The notes: generated by a model from the letters alone, not told the origin. A stretch of 64,000 nucleotides of DNA from Aliivibrio sp. S4MY1 (GCF_028765545.1 NZ_JARACP010000007.1:62001-126000), one strand, 5' to 3'. Counted from the stretch's first letter, positions 27,271-39,467 are shown. Numbers and translations: made by a program.

Positions 27271-28887
27271 TTAATCTAATTTAAAAAATGACAGCTCATT
27301 AGTCTGTTGTTCCGCCAATAAAGCTAACTCTTGGGACGCTTGCTCTGTTTGATTGACGGCCGCCATATTTTCATTAACCAAGTCAAAAACTCTTATCGTG
27401 TTTTTAGCAATATCCTCTGTAACAGAGGATTGCTCTTGAGATGCGGTTGCTACAAGAGTATTTATATCTGAGATAGATTTAACAGACTTGGTAATATCCT
27501 CAAAAGAAGATTTAACATTACTTAATAAAATTACCGACTCTTGAATAGAATTTACATTCAATCGCATATTGTCATTCGTTTTTTCTGATTTAGATTGCAA
27601 AGTTAATATAATATTTTGGATACTTTTTGTTGATTCTTGGGTCTTAGCTGCGAGACTTCGAACTTCATCCGCCACCACAGCAAAACCGCGACCTTGCTCT
27701 CCTGCACGAGCGGCTTCAATTGCAGCATTTAACGCTAATAAATTAGTTTGGTCTGAAATAGCACTAATGACACTGGTAACTTCACCAATAGTAATAGCAC
27801 TGCTTTTAAGCTCTTCTATCATATTGGCCGTTTCTTGTACGGAATCATTAATAGTCTGTGTTAATACTATCGATTGCTCTAATGCTTTATTTCCTAAATC
27901 AATGTGACTTATCGCTTGTTTGGTTTTATCTTCTGCTTGCAAGGCATTTAAAGAAACCTCTTTTGAAGTACTTGATAACTCACTAATCGCCGTTGAAATG
28001 GTTTCCACTTGTGATAATTCATTTTGAGTATTATTAGCTATATTTTTCATAACCACCGTTAATTCTTCAGAAGACACGGTTACATTTTCAGAAATATGAA
28101 AAGAAGAATTAATCACGCTTGTGAGTTTTTCATTAAGTGTAATCATTGACGCATAAATGCCCGTTTCCTTACCTGTCACGTCAAATGAATTGGATAAATC
28201 ACCATTAGCTATTGTATCAAAAATGGTAAAAATATTATTCAAATCATTACCTAGTATGAGGTTATATTTTCTAACACAAAATAAAATCAATAATCCAACA
28301 AAAAAGTTAATTACAATGCCGATAACAATACCTTTCGTTAAAAAAGCATAGAACATATCTTGAATGACTTTATCTTGTATACCACTACCTAAATACCAAT
28401 GCCAACGCTGGCTTTTGACTGCTATTGAATTAATTTCAGTAGTAACATCGCCATTAGTTGATATCCATGAATAAGTAACTACCTTACTAGGTGCATTAAC
28501 TAACTGGCTTTTTAAATTATTTTCAGCTTCTACTCCAATAATATCACTAAATTTTTTACCTATGATTTGCGGATCTAATGGTGCAGCTATAAAATCTAAG
28601 TTTTTATCTGTTGCCCATATATACTCATTGTCTACATACACTAGCTCTTGAAGTGCATTTGCGGCAAGTTTTTTAGCTATACTTTCATTCAACTCGCCAT
28701 TGTCTGCTTTCGTTTCAAAAAACGAGACCATATTAACTGCGTTAGTTAATAAATGTTCTAACCGCGTTTCATTACCATTTATCATTGTAGTTCTAACATT
28801 TAAAGCTGCAATAATAATGGACATAAAAATAACCAAAACAAAAGAAACATACGCTATGAACACTTTGATATTTGCATTTATATTCAC
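27271..28887 (-). CDS. Methyl-accepting chemotaxis protein, single-Cache type
   Basis: 538 residues: membrane segment about 9-30, a periplasmic Cache_2-like domain 35-180 ([28 protein letters not shown]), second membrane segment about 187-207, a HAMP-like linker, and a full signalling domain with [20 protein letters not shown] and [19 protein letters not shown]. It should report a small periplasmic ligand to CheA. Its C-terminus resembles the fragment at 13156 and the receptor at 30246, so these are paralogues. GAGAGTAAAACGTGA precedes the ATG. Confidence 0.93.
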   Translation of the reverse strand: MNINANIKVFIAYVSFVLVIFMSIIIAALNVRTTMINGNETRLEHLLTNAVNMVSFFETKADNGELNESIAKKLAANALQELVYVDNEYIWATDKNLDFIAAPLDPQIIGKKFSDIIGVEAENNLKSQLVNAPSKVVTYSWISTNGDVTTEINSIAVKSQRWHWYLGSGIQDKVIQDMFYAFLTKGIVIGIVINFFVGLLILFCVRKYNLILGNDLNNIFTIFDTIANGDLSNSFDVTGKETGIYASMITLNEKLTSVINSSFHISENVTVSSEELTVVMKNIANNTQNELSQVETISTAISELSSTSKEVSLNALQAEDKTKQAISHIDLGNKALEQSIVLTQTINDSVQETANMIEELKSSAITIGEVTSVISAISDQTNLLALNAAIEAARAGEQGRGFAVVADEVRSLAAKTQESTKSIQNIILTLQSKSEKTNDNMRLNVNSIQESVILLSNVKSSFEDITKSVKSISDINTLVATASQEQSSVTEDIAKNTIRVFDLVNENMAAVNQTEQASQELALLAEQQTNELSFFKLD

Positions 28888-29039
28888 GTTTTACTCTCTC
28901 ATTACTATAAGTGACATCTTTGTTAATTCACTTAAGACCAAAATAATCAATCACTATATTTTACCAAATTAAACACCAACTATGTATTTTTATACTGTAT
29001 TTTTTGTATATAACCACGACTAACGCATGTTTATACCGC

Positions 29040-29245
29040 GGCTAGAGCATTTTAATTCCCGCATCCAAAAAGACTGACCTGTACTTATCATCAATAGCAG
29101 CTATCTTCTTTTTTTCTCACCATGTTGATATTTTTAGTCGTATCTTGCTTGAAAATACTCAAAGCTATTTTCCTCAATACATTGAATGCTAATGCTTCAC
29201 TTACCTCTTCGGATGCGAGATTCATCTTCTCTAAACGTCATATCT
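29040..29245 (-). mobile_element. ISAs1 transposase C-terminal remnant
   Basis: Minus strand reads EALAFNVLRKIALSIFKQDT and IAAIDDKYRSVFLDAGIKML then stop: the ISAs1 C-terminus, inverted copy of 14590-14815. Cut on its 5' side by the IS5 element. Confidence 0.7.
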
Positions 29246-29255
29246 AACATCCAAT

Positions 29256-30182
29256 GGGCGTTGTTGACCAAATCATTTGAACCTTTCCTAAATCCTAGGT
29301 TCTGAACTTTGATCATTACGTGAGTCTCACCAACCTGAGCGTTGTAGCTCTTCAGGCTTAATTTCCCACCTAACAATTATTTCGCGTGTCTAATAATGAG
29401 CTTATGGTAGCCATACCGCTAAGTTGCGAAGATGTCCTTGTTACCGGCTGCCCCTTTTCGTGGCGGGATGGTCGGAACCGATCGCTTGATTCGTATAGCA
29501 TCATGGCAAGTCCTTGTGTCATAAGCTCCATCACCTGATATCTCAATAATTTTACGACGTGTCTGCTAAGTAAGTTGGGAAGCACTTCAGCATCGATTAC
29601 GTTAGATAGACTCAACTCCGTTGCGACTATTTTGTGTGTGCTTGTATCTACTGCGAGATGTAATTTACCCCTGACTCTGCGCCTCCCATCAGTACCATGC
29701 TTCTTGACCTTCCACTCACCCACGCCATAAACCTTAAGACCAGTGGCATCAATGGTCAGATGTTATATTGCTCCTCTGGCTTTAGTTTTAAATGAAACTT
29801 CAATTTCCTTAGCTCGACGAGCTATACAGGTATAGTGTGGACTAACAAGCGGGATATTAGTTAATGTAAATACTGAGCCTAGAAAACCTTACAGTGCTCT
29901 CAATGGCATAGAGAAAACGCGTTTCACCATCAGTGCGGTAGTAATGGCTAAGTTGCTGAATCGGCGAGATCTATCACGTTTGCCTTGTTTGTTTTGCTTC
30001 TACTCGGCTATCGCTTTCTCATCAATCCAAAAGGTCAAAGAACCACGGTTTATTAAGGCTACTACTTCCAATTTAGTTGTATTTTAATGAGGTTTAGGTA
30101 TGAGGCTACGACAATTAATGGGTGTAGCCGACCAGATCGTAGCTTCTTGATTTAGTTCCATCGATTTAAGCAACAAAACCCC
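29256..30182 (-). mobile_element. IS5-family (IS903-like) element, decayed
   Basis: About 925 bp with related ends (GGCGTTGTTGACCAAATC against GGTTTTGTTGCTTAAATC). Transposase fragments on the minus strand: KRDRSRRFSNLAITTALMVK, TNIPLVSPHYTCIARRAKE, LTIDATGLKVYGVGEWKVKK, EISGDGAYDTR and RSVPTIPPRKGA. Frameshifts split it; the part at 29370-29723 is the longest open piece. Confidence 0.82.
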
Positions 30183-30245
30183 TAAAATAAAGTATATTTA
30201 AAAATCCTATTTTGTTATATTGTTCTTTTTTAGACATCTAAAATC

Positions 30246-32084
30246 ATGAACGCTAAACTACTAAAGTATATTTCCGCAACATCGTTAATACTCCTTGCTT
30301 TTGCTTTATATATTACCAATAACCTGATTACAAAAGATCTTGAAGTTAAAGCCAATAACTTAAGCATTTCAGAATCTAATCTGGTCACATCTATATTCGA
30401 TAGCAACGTAAAAATTCATCAACAAAGTTTAATGCAATTAAGTAACATTATTAATTTTACAGATGATAACTCAACATTAGAATTATTAACTTCTGTGCAT
30501 GAAACTAACCTCCGTTATCTCGATGTATATTTTTCTGAATCTAACGGTCGTGCGATCTCATCTCTTGAGAATGGTGAAATTATTGACTTTAACGCATCTC
30601 AAAGCGCATGGTTCATAGGTGCTAAATCTAAACCTAAAAGTGTATATGTTAGTGCCCCATATAAAGATGTAATCACTTCTGATTATGTTATAACTTTATC
30701 AAAAGCTATTGAATATGGGGATGGAGATATTGGAGTTATAGCTATTGATTTGACAACATCTAATATTATGGACGGTGTAGGGGATATTAAATACTTATTT
30801 TATTTTAACAAAGGTACTATTTGGTTAAGTTCTGATAAAAACCAAGTTGGTAAAAATATTAATGACCTCGATGAGGTTTTTAATCATGTTAAATCAAAAG
30901 AAATATATATGTATTATTATGATAATAATTGGGTATCTTTGTATAAAGAGAATGTACCGTATGGCGAATCAATTGTATTTACAGACCAAAATTATAATGT
31001 AAAGTCAAAATATATTATGTTAAGTATCTCTTTTTCTATTTTGTTTTTTGTTATCGCTGTATTAAGTTGCATTCTATTATCCCTTGTTAGAAAGGAAATA
31101 AAAAACATCCCTAGCATAATATCATGGTTAAATCAGATAAGTGAAGGTAAGCTTACAACATTAGAAATAAACAAATCAAATAATGAACTTGATTTAATTG
31201 TTAATTCTGTGTCACAACTTTTGATTAAACTATCAGATGTAATAAAATTATCAGTTGATATTTCTAATAATGTAAACAAATCTTCAGCTGAATTAACCTT
31301 CATTATGGGAAATTCAGCAAAAAATACCAATAGTGAATTAGCTAAAATAGAAAACATCTCAACAGCAATTAGTGAATTATCAAACACTTCAAAAGAAGTA
31401 TTATTTAATGCATCTGAAGCGACGAGTGAAACAGTAAAAGCAATTGGTGATATTAATAAAGGTAGTGAATGTTTATATAATTCAATACTATTAACTAAAA
31501 ACATTAATGAATCAATAAAAGATACAGCTGTTATTATTGAAAAGTTAAAAAATAGAGCTATAGATATCAGTGAAGTAACTAATGTTATTAGTACTATTTC
31601 AAGCCAAATAAATTTGTTAGCATTAAATGCGGCAATAGAAGCAGCTCGAGCAGGTGAACATGGGCGTGGCTTTGCAGTTGTTGCTGATGAGGTTAGAAAT
31701 CTAGCAGCTAAGACTCAATCATCAACGAAAAATATTCAAGAAATTATATCTTCATTACAACAGTTATCAGTAAAAGCTAATGATAATATGACAATCAATG
31801 TTGCATCTATTCAAGAATCAGTGTTGTTATCTACTAATGTGAAATTATCATTAGATAGCATAACACAATCAGTTAAATCAATATCAGATATTAACACTTT
31901 AGTCGCTAGAACATCTCAAGAGCAATTTACTGTTACAGAGGAAATTGCTAATAATACAACGAAAATGGTTGAACTAGTAAATGAGAATGTAGTATCCGTA
32001 AATCAAACTCAACAGGCAGCACAAGAATTAACATTATTAGCTGAAATACAGAATAAAAGAATGTCATTTTTTAAAATAAGTTAA
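30246..32084 (+). CDS. Methyl-accepting chemotaxis protein (double-Cache-like sensor)
   Basis: 612 residues: membrane segment about 8-25, a ~230-residue periplasmic sensor with Cache-like features ([57 protein letters not shown]), second membrane segment about 258-280, then HAMP-like and signalling regions with [19 protein letters not shown] and [19 protein letters not shown]. The tip has SSQIN where relatives have SDQTN. The lysine- and isoleucine-rich, very AT-rich coding sequence differs from its paralogue. No C-terminal CheR-tether pentapeptide. Confidence 0.92.
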   Translation: MNAKLLKYISATSLILLAFALYITNNLITKDLEVKANNLSISESNLVTSIFDSNVKIHQQSLMQLSNIINFTDDNSTLELLTSVHETNLRYLDVYFSESNGRAISSLENGEIIDFNASQSAWFIGAKSKPKSVYVSAPYKDVITSDYVITLSKAIEYGDGDIGVIAIDLTTSNIMDGVGDIKYLFYFNKGTIWLSSDKNQVGKNINDLDEVFNHVKSKEIYMYYYDNNWVSLYKENVPYGESIVFTDQNYNVKSKYIMLSISFSILFFVIAVLSCILLSLVRKEIKNIPSIISWLNQISEGKLTTLEINKSNNELDLIVNSVSQLLIKLSDVIKLSVDISNNVNKSSAELTFIMGNSAKNTNSELAKIENISTAISELSNTSKEVLFNASEATSETVKAIGDINKGSECLYNSILLTKNINESIKDTAVIIEKLKNRAIDISEVTNVISTISSQINLLALNAAIEAARAGEHGRGFAVVADEVRNLAAKTQSSTKNIQEIISSLQQLSVKANDNMTINVASIQESVLLSTNVKLSLDSITQSVKSISDINTLVARTSQEQFTVTEEIANNTTKMVELVNENVVSVNQTQQAAQELTLLAEIQNKRMSFFKIS

Positions 32085-32369
32085 ATGAATAATTTTGTTT
32101 GTTGCTATTTACTAAACTAGGGAGCCTTTCATACATTTTGTAATCAGATCATTATCACGGATTTTTAAATATTGAATAGCTAGTCACAATTGATTCAATA
32201 TTTAGCTAGTGTTGAAGCATATCTGTAAAAACAGGCTAAGTGTAGAAGCTGAAAAGGCTCCATAAAGATTGTAATACATATCTCTGGAGCCTTTAGTTTT
32301 ATTGATGTTAGCTTAACTGACTGGCATTACCTAAAATTTGGCGACCTTTCATAATCAATAACGTTAATA
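32085..32369. other. Intergenic, no gene seen
   Basis: Two convergent genes end here. GAGCCTTTC and GAAAAGGCTCCATAAAG / TCTGGAGCCTTTAG (about 32248-32296) form an imperfect stem followed by TTTAG that may act as a shared terminator. Confidence 0.35.
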
Positions 32370-32750
32370 CTATTGAACTAGACTTACGCGATCAACATCA
32401 ATCTTTGTATAGTTAAGTTCTTTATCTATATCACCATGAATCATAATTTTAGTTGTAGGAGTTGCTTGTAAACCAAACCATTTGTCATGATCAATTTCCA
32501 CATGAATAGTTCCTGTATTATCTTTAAACGTATAAATTTCACCGCCTAAAGATGCAACTAAATAGCCAGTAAGCATTACTGCTGTATCATCACTAAACAT
32601 ACCCGTATCTAAAACTGATTTCACAGTATTAATACCTTGATACGGACCCGAAAAACCACCTTGCTGTGCATTTACTGCTTGGTTAATTACTTGGTTGTTA
32701 GCAAAAACAGACGATGATACCAATGTCGCTAATAGAATTAATTTTTTCAT
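32370..32750 (-). CDS. YgiW/YdeI-family (BOF, OB-fold) periplasmic protein
   Basis: About 126 residues from ATG 32750, preferred over the upstream start at 32783 because MKKLILLATLVSSSVFA is a clean signal peptide and AGGAAAC lies about 8 bp before it. The mature part has the BOF pattern: GPYQGINTVKSVLDTGMFSD, MLTGYLVASLGGEIYTFKD, GTIHVEIDHDKW, and KIMIHGDIDKEL. The family is linked to stress tolerance and small-ligand binding in the periplasm. No operon partner. Confidence 0.88.
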   Translation of the reverse strand: MKKLILLATLVSSSVFANNQVINQAVNAQQGGFSGPYQGINTVKSVLDTGMFSDDTAVMLTGYLVASLGGEIYTFKDNTGTIHVEIDHDKWFGLQATPTTKIMIHGDIDKELNYTKIDVDRVSLVQ

Positions 32751-32783
32751 TAGAATGAGTTTCCTAAAAGTTAGTAACAACAT

Positions 32784-33240
32784 TATTGCACTGTCAATAT
32801 GAACTAGAAATGAACAAACAGAAAAAACTCAGACTAATCCAATAATACACATTTAATATAAAGTAATTTACATAGTTACATTAGAGTCAGCCCTAATGTC
32901 ATAGGGTTAATTTGAGTCCTAAAATCCTTTGTCATCAACTCTTTGTTATGTAGTATTCAAGACTGAACCTTAAGCATTGATATTTGCATAAGTCAATCTA
33001 AAATACTGTTTTATCTGGCTTTTCTTTACCTGTGACAAACTAAAATAATGACAACAGCCATAAATCCACATTGTTGACCGCTTTGAAAAACGATACTGAA
33101 GGCAATATTTGAAGTGAGATACTACGCCTCATGATCAAGGCCAATAAACTGGCCCAGACTAAACTGAAGTGACCCCCTTAGGTAAGACATGTTGAACATC
33201 CAGCCACTATTTAAATTCACCCAATATTGGTTCAGCTTCC
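32784..33240. other. Intergenic with unresolved decayed sequence
   Basis: Contains the promoter side of the BOF gene and about 250 bp (32990-33240) that look like old coding debris (LRLMIKANKLAQTKLK in one frame), which I could not assign to a family. Confidence 0.3.
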
Positions 33241-33242
33241 TG

Positions 33243-33280
33243 TTTTCTTATTTTCTTATTTTCTTATTTTCTTATTTTCT
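33243..33280 (+). repeat. 8-bp tandem repeat TTTTCTTA, 4.75 copies
   Basis: Four full copies at 33243, 33251, 33259 and 33267 plus TTTTCT. It lies at the 3' edge of the IS66 remnant, where the transposase frame runs out. Confidence 0.9.
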
Positions 33281-34345
33281 GTAGTTCATTTACGGATAAT
33301 CCCTTTGTCTTTCTTTCTATGCCATAAAGTTTGGCGATGAAGTTGAGGCATCTTTCGGGTTTTCCTGCTTTTTTAGAGGGGGATGCTTTTTCTGCATCGG
33401 TGAATTTTCTACTAACGAGTGCCATGCACACGGCTTGTGTCATTGCATCTACGCTGTAGCCACCAGAGAGCAAGTACCCTAAAAGTCTTTTGCACGCGTT
33501 GCTGCACGGCTTGGGTGATAATCATAGATAACAACAGGATTTTTAATGAACTCACCACTACGGTAAACCCACATATAAGATTTGCTTTGCGCTTTTCTAT
33601 CTTTTTCGCGCAGCACTTGTACTGTGATTTCATCTGCACAGATAAGCTTTTCATTAAACAGCCTTGATTTCATCTCATCAATAACGGGTTGTACTTTGTT
33701 ACCCAACTGAACACACCATTTAGCCAATGTCGCACGGCTAATATCAATGCCTGAGCGGTTTAATATGTCGACCTGACGATACAATGGCAAGGCATCCACG
33801 TATTTAGCGGTCACGACTGCCGCAAAGGCCTCAGCACTTCCCATGCTTTTGGGGATCATGCTAGCGGGCTTTGGTACGATGATGATTTTGGATTGAGTTT
33901 GTGTTTTTTCACATTGGCGACAAGCGTACTTAGTGCGCTCGTGGCGAATAACACAGACCTTTTGAGGAATGATTTTAAGCTCTTCTGAGGTTTCTACACC
34001 ACATTCATGCAATGGTTCATCACAACACTCAAAATAAGGTGCGTTGAGTTCATGCAGGTTTATCTCACGCTCAAGCTCTTTTGGTAGAGACTTGCGACCT
34101 GTTTTTCTTCTCATCATTAGATTTAAGGAGCGACTTTTGCTGCTCAGCCTCATTAAAAGTACCTTTTGGTAATTTTTCACTTTGTGATGAGAAGCGCTTG
34201 GATTTATTTAGGTTTAATTGCTCAACCAAGAGTTCAACTTGAATTTTTAATTCTGCGACTTCTTCTTGTTTGGTAATAAGTAACTTATCTTTAGCTTCAT
34301 TCTGGTAATGAAGCTGAGATTCCGCAGCCAACTCCAGAATTTAAA
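33264..34345 (-). mobile_element. IS66-family transposase (TnpC) remnant
   Basis: N-terminal part 34071-34331 (AAESQLHYQNEAKDKLL, KSKRFSSQSEKLP), central part 33479-34180 (IIPQKVCVIRHERTKYACRQ, SMIPKSMGSAEAFAAVVTAK, YVDALPLYRQVDILNRSGID, and the catalytic-region KLICADEITVQVL), C-terminal part 33264-33473. Frameshifts near 34100 and 33480 separate them. TnpA and TnpB are absent. Confidence 0.88.
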
Positions 34346-34439
34346 CTGTGTGAACTAGCGAACATTTTTCAATAAAATCTACGATACCATCTTGACTACG
34401 ATCGGTCGTTTTGATCTATTACTGTTATTTGACGGTCTC

Positions 34440-34660
34440 AAATTATGTCTACCCAATCAGTTATTAAACCTTAGATCACACCTCGGACTCATTGCCATTT
34501 TCTACCATGAATGATTGATGCTGTAATCTCAAGTATTCAGTGCCCCATGTTTCTCATGGAGATGTGGTATTAGCCATGCTCCTTAATGGACTTGGTTTTC
34601 ATAGCAGAACACTGCACATGTTTTCAGATTTTTTAAGCGATTGAACTTAATACCCTCATT
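34440..34660 (+). mobile_element. IS1634-like transposase N-terminal fragment
   Basis: Plus strand reads TLDHTSDSLPFS, then VPHVSHGDVVLAMLLNGLGF and HSRTLHMFSDFL, the DUF4277-type start of IS1634/ISL4-group transposases. Truncated after about 70 codons. Confidence 0.6.
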
Positions 34661-34671
34661 TTTACGGTCTC

Positions 34672-34911
34672 TTACTTTTGGTATTTTAACTTCGATATCA
34701 CCAAGCCCAGTTTGACTATTTCGTTCAGGCTGATAGCCATTTCGGACCACTCGTTTGAGACCATTAATGGTCTCATTCTCGTACTTTCTAGTAATATCGC
34801 TAATTCAGCGTCAATAGCTTGAACTAAAAACTGTTGACCCCCTTTTTTCAATAGTTCTTGTAAAGGATTCTCTGGAGTATCCATTGAAATGATATTATTA
34901 TTGTCATTCAT
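34672..34911 (-). mobile_element. IS256-family transposase N-terminal fragment
   Basis: 79 codons: ENPLQELLKKGGQQFLVQAI, DAELAILLES, then RPLMVSNEWSE and a degenerate KLGLVISKLKY, matching the start of IS256 transposases (...LTELLRxGAxxLIxxAVExELxxLL...VRNGYxPER). The catalytic domain is missing. Confidence 0.7.
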
Positions 34912-35092
34912 TGCGGTGTAGTTCCTGTTAGTTGTTGACTAGCCAAGATCGATTAACGATTACATCGTAATGTCTCTCCATACACCAGAAATAACTATAG
35001 CACCGAAGGTATGGTAATCAATTAAAAATAACAACATTGCAACCTGGAATCTACATTTTATAATGCGCTCACTCAATATACAGGGTTCATCT

Positions 35093-36967
35093 ATGTCTTT
35101 AAAAGCAAAATTACTCCTTTCAATATTTATATTCATAACAATAATAATCACAACACTCACAACTATTACATATATAACTCAAAAGAATAATTTACATTCT
35201 CAAATTCATTCAGAAACTATGAATATAGGTAAAGTTCAAGCTGAGCGATTTGGTGAATGGTTACTATTACATAAAGACATCGTAAACTCTTTAGCTCAAG
35301 ACATTAATAATGGTGATGTTATTTTCGCGTTACAACAAGCACAGAAAATTGGTGAATTACAACTAACTTATTTTGCGGAAAATAATGGACGAATGAGAGA
35401 CTCAGATACGAGCATTGATCGTACCGCATACGATCCATTAACTAAATCATGGTATAATAACGCTTTAGAAAAAAATGCATTAATGACCACAACCCCAAGC
35501 TATAGTGCGTCAAGTAAAGATATTTTGCGTATCATGATCGTATCCCCTACGCCAAGCAAAAATGGCGTAGTCGGCGCTAATTTACCGATTGATTCATTGA
35601 TTAAAAAAGTGAATCACATTCAATTACCCGCTAATGGTAAAACTATTTTAATTCATAACAATGGCATAATTTTAGCTCATTACGATCCTGACAATACTTT
35701 AAAACCTATTTCAGAAATTGAACCTACATTAACAACTACAGTATTAAATAAAATAATGAATGCAAATGAAATGTTGAACATTACATTTCAAAGTGACCAT
35801 GAAAACAAAAGCGTATGGGGAAGTGAAATTCCTAATAGTGACTGGAGCCTAGTTTACATTCTCGAACAAAAAAAAATAGATGCTCCATTAAGAGATTTAT
35901 TAATTAATAACTTAATACCAGCAGTGATCTTACTATTAATTAGCCTTGTTATCACGGCACTATTAATTGGATTTTTACTTAAACCATTAAACGACATCAC
36001 CAATTCTTTGCGGAAAATTATTGAAGGCGAGGGAGACCTAACACAAAAAATTACAGCAAAATACATGGATGAGATTGGTCTACTTGCCACCTATTTTAAT
36101 ACCTTTATAGAAGGTATGCACACCATGATTTCTCGTTTACGTGATATTTCTATTGAACTAGAAATTCAATCTCAACAATCTCTTAAAAATACAAATTTAA
36201 GTAAAATTAATATCCAAGATCAACAAGATGAGATTAACCTTATTGCAATTGCAATACATGAAATGGCAGCGACCACTCAAGAAATTGCATACAACACAGA
36301 AAATGCAGCAAAAGAAGCAAATAACGCGGTTGATTTTTCAATGAACAGTGCGTCAAAAATGAATGAAAGCCAGCAAGCTATTAATGACCTATCCAATAAA
36401 ACTAAAACTGCAATGGATGTTGTTTATACTTTAAACATCCACTCTCAAAATATATCGACAATATTATCTACAATTAAAAACATTTCAGAACAAACTAATT
36501 TATTAGCATTAAATGCAGCTATCGAAGCCGCTCGTGCTGGAGAGCATGGTAGAGGTTTCTCCGTTGTTGCTGATGAAGTTCGCATGTTAAGCCAACGTAC
36601 ACATGCATCAACGGAAGAAATACAAACAACCATTGAAGCCTTACAGGCAATCATTCAAAATGCTATTGATATCATAGATGAAAGCCATTCTCTTGCCGAC
36701 AATAGCGTATCGAATGTTCAACATGTCTCTCAATCTTTAACTGTAATTAATCAAGTTATCGATCAAATTAATGATATGACCACTACTATTGCCACCTCAG
36801 CTGAAGAACAAACTGCGGTTACTAATGAAATTAATCAAAATACTCTTGCGATTCGAGATTCAACAGTATCACTAGTTGCTGATTTAATAAATGCCGAAGA
36901 ACAGTCTGCAAGATTGGCTGATTTAGCGAATAATTTAAAGCAAGAAATCGCACATTTTAAATTGTAA
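35093..36967 (+). CDS. Methyl-accepting chemotaxis protein, double-Cache type
   Basis: 624 residues from ATG 35093 (AGGG 8 bp before it; the frame extends upstream to 35063 but [20 protein letters not shown] begins the first membrane helix). Periplasmic dCache_1 domain with [51 protein letters not shown] and GIILAHYDP; second membrane segment about 280-305, HAMP, and signalling tip [20 protein letters not shown] with [18 protein letters not shown]. This is the amino-acid-sensor type of vibrio receptors; the actual ligand is unknown. Codon use is less AT-extreme than the receptor at 30246. Confidence 0.94.
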   Translation: MSLKAKLLLSIFIFITIIITTLTTITYITQKNNLHSQIHSETMNIGKVQAERFGEWLLLHKDIVNSLAQDINNGDVIFALQQAQKIGELQLTYFAENNGRMRDSDTSIDRTAYDPLTKSWYNNALEKNALMTTTPSYSASSKDILRIMIVSPTPSKNGVVGANLPIDSLIKKVNHIQLPANGKTILIHNNGIILAHYDPDNTLKPISEIEPTLTTTVLNKIMNANEMLNITFQSDHENKSVWGSEIPNSDWSLVYILEQKKIDAPLRDLLINNLIPAVILLLISLVITALLIGFLLKPLNDITNSLRKIIEGEGDLTQKITAKYMDEIGLLATYFNTFIEGMHTMISRLRDISIELEIQSQQSLKNTNLSKINIQDQQDEINLIAIAIHEMAATTQEIAYNTENAAKEANNAVDFSMNSASKMNESQQAINDLSNKTKTAMDVVYTLNIHSQNISTILSTIKNISEQTNLLALNAAIEAARAGEHGRGFSVVADEVRMLSQRTHASTEEIQTTIEALQAIIQNAIDIIDESHSLADNSVSNVQHVSQSLTVINQVIDQINDMTTTIATSAEEQTAVTNEINQNTLAIRDSTVSLVADLINAEEQSARLADLANNLKQEIAHFKL

Positions 36968-37184
36968 TAATACTCAATTTATGAATTATCCCCCTCCGTG
37001 AGACATGACATCAATGTCGCATGGAAGGCTGGGCAGGATCCCAATTTGTGAACAAAATTTGCTTGATTTAAGCGACTATGACCTAATTAACCTGAACTCG
37101 GGATAAAAATTGAAGTGAACTAAAAGCTGATTCTGCGATCAGATCTTTCGACCAAGAGAGAACAATCGCAAAGAAACCAACTGT

Positions 37185-37570
37185 GCATAAACTAGTAGAC
37201 TTTATTTTGTCATGTCAATGACTTTTGTCAGGTTTTTCTACCTCAATGGAAAAAACTTCAACTAGAGAATGGGGAACGCAAGCGCAACCGTAATGGACGC
37301 ATGTCTGAAAGTAAAATAATGACCATCATTATTGCTTTTCATATGTCGCATCAACGCGATTTTAAGAACTTCTATTTCACAGATACCACAAAAGTGAATT
37401 TCCTACGCTACTAAGCTATACACATTTTCTTGAAGTGATGCCGTCAGTTCTCGCGCCTCTAAATTCTTTCTTCACTCATGTGAAAGGAGATCCCACTGAC
37501 ATTGAGTTTATCTATTCTACTAGTATCAAAGTCTGTCATAACTTACGTATTCCGAGGAACAAAGTGTTTA
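37185..37570 (+). mobile_element. IS982-family N-terminal remnant
   Basis: Across three frames: HKLVDFILSCQ, QVFLPQWKKLQLENGERKRN, IIIAFHMSHQRDFKN, then VMPSVLAPLNSFFTHVKGDP and IKVCHNLRIPRNKVFK. Homologous to the remnant at 21864. 36968-37184 shows no gene. Confidence 0.75.
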
Positions 37571-38227
37571 AACTGAGATTCCGCAGGTATTTTTGTGCTT
37601 ATTTTCGAAGCATTTAGCGACATTTTCGAAGAAGATATGCACCTTTAGATGATTGCGTCTTGTTCAATAAAATCACTAACAAATCTCGAATAATATCCAC
37701 CGTAATATCATGCAGTTAGGATTGCTTTTACTTAATCTTACATTAATAGCATGATTCAGAACCTAAATCACGAATGCAGTTAACATACACCTTTAAACTA
37801 AGTAATTTGTCACGTTTTAAAATGCCTGAATTGGCTGCGGAATGACGGATTAATACGTCATATGGTTAGTATAACTTTCCACTTAACTAATTCAGCACTC
37901 TCTTTGTAAAGTTTTGGCTTTCCGCCATTTTTCTGATTTCACGGCAGTTTTCACTGTACGCAAGTGTGATCAAGATTCCAAAATGTAAAATTCTCAAAAA
38001 TTCTTTTTTCCGTTCAGACTACTCACCAATGATCCAAAAACTCTAAAATGAACTCGGTTGATAAATTAGGGGAAATTTCATTCTTTTTTTGTTTTGTTAT
38101 ACATAACTCAAGATTACTAGTCATTATTTATTTGTTAATTTTCATAGGCTTAGCCGTTTGACGTACTGTCGTTTTCATCGTAATTTCCATTCGACACGCA
38201 GCATTTGGGCTGCGAAATGAGGAAATT
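37571..38227. other. Decayed intergenic region
   Basis: No intact gene. Minus-strand stretches such as KPKLYKESAELVKWKVILT (about 37880-37935) look like transposase debris but I could not place the family. The last ~50 bp carry GAGGAAATT, the ribosome site of the recombinase at 38228. Confidence 0.35.
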
Positions 38228-39319
38228 ATGAAAATAAAAACAATCAACAATTATCTAGACTCTTACTTTGCTGAAAGGCGCTTCATTGTATCTCCCTCGA
38301 CGCAACGCTCTGAAGCGAGTAAAGGAAATAACATTAGAAAAGCCATTGGCAAACGTACGGTCGACTCTGTTCTGCATAGCGACCTTCACGACCTTATCTT
38401 TAAATGGCATAAACGCTTTTCCAATAAATCCATCAATGGACATTTAACTATCCTACGTGCCATTTTTAAACGTGTGATGCTAGACGGCATCATTGAACGT
38501 AATCCGATGACAGGTCTAGAAAATCTAAAGAATGTGAAAAATGCTCCGAATCCATTTATGAAATCAGATTTAACACTCATGTATGAATGTAAGAACGTAT
38601 GTGAACAAGGAAAGAATGCAGTGTTGTTTGATGCACTTACGGGGCTAAGAATCAGTGAACTAATTGCAGTTTCTTGGGATGATGTCGACTGGCAACGTAA
38701 TGTACTTTACGTTCGTCGTGCTCGTGTACTGAATGATTATAAAGTACCTAAAACACCAGGCTCTGTGCGTGCGGTTGATTTGAATCCGTTAGCTGTGGAT
38801 ATCCTAAAAAAACAGTTAGCCATCACAGGTAAGCGCCGTCGCAAGACTATTGATGTTTTACAGCGAGACAATAAGAGCATTCAGAAAGAGTCGATTGCAT
38901 TTATTTTTATCAACAGTAAAACACGTCAACCTTATCTTAATGCAAAGCAGTTCAGTAAAGCCTTTTTCACTCCGTTTTTAGAAACGGCTGGCATCGCACA
39001 CCGAGGTGTTGGTCAACTGCGCCACACGTTCGCTTCGCAATGTTTAACCGCTGGTATCAGCAAAGAGTGGATCAGCCAGCAAATGGGGCACACTGGTACT
39101 CATATGATCGACATGCATTATGGAAAGTGGCTTCGTGAAGATGCACCAGATTGTGCCTTGCTTGCTTCTCAGCATCTGCAAGATGCATTTGGAATGCCTG
39201 AGGTAAAGCGCACTGTTTCTCTACCAGCGGTGCCTGATGCAGCTTCCAATATGCTCGGTAAGCTGACTAAAAAGCCGCAACTAATGCAGTTGATTCAGGC
39301 TATGTTGGAGGATGCATGA
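38228..39319 (+). CDS. Tyrosine recombinase (363 aa)
   Basis: GAGGAAATT lies directly before the ATG. N-terminal SAM-like core-binding domain (INNYLDSYFAERRF, HLTILRAIFKRVMLDGIIER, NPMTGLENLK), then the catalytic domain: Arg near residue 141 in LTGLRISELIAVSW, GQLRHTFASQCL (Arg 265; the first His of HxxR is Gln 263), ISQQMGHTGTHMIDMHYGKW with Tyr 298 as the nucleophile. It differs from the DUF6538 recombinases of E1/E2 and is the second recombinase type of this element family. C-terminal ~60 residues (VPDAASNMLGKLTKKPQL) are extra. Confidence 0.9.
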   Translation: MKIKTINNYLDSYFAERRFIVSPSTQRSEASKGNNIRKAIGKRTVDSVLHSDLHDLIFKWHKRFSNKSINGHLTILRAIFKRVMLDGIIERNPMTGLENLKNVKNAPNPFMKSDLTLMYECKNVCEQGKNAVLFDALTGLRISELIAVSWDDVDWQRNVLYVRRARVLNDYKVPKTPGSVRAVDLNPLAVDILKKQLAITGKRRRKTIDVLQRDNKSIQKESIAFIFINSKTRQPYLNAKQFSKAFFTPFLETAGIAHRGVGQLRHTFASQCLTAGISKEWISQQMGHTGTHMIDMHYGKWLREDAPDCALLASQHLQDAFGMPEVKRTVSLPAVPDAASNMLGKLTKKPQLMQLIQAMLEDA

Positions 39320-39368
39320 GGAGTGTCTTCTCGCTTGAGAACAACTCAAGAGTCGTGCATTTGGTTAA

Positions 39369-39410
39369 TGTGACGACAACGCAACCCGCTGCGCTTGCGT
39401 CACACTTTTT
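39369..39410 (+). terminator. Terminator after the E3 recombinase
   Basis: TGTGACG (39369-39375) / CGTCACA (39398-39404) followed by TTTTT. Degenerate forms of the same sequence follow the recombinase genes at 7020, 12950 and 47080, a family-wide feature. Confidence 0.65.
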
Positions 39411-39467
39411 GTTCCAAAAAGATGCACGCAAGCTGCGGGCAAGAGGAGTACCTCTTAACTCCCGAAC

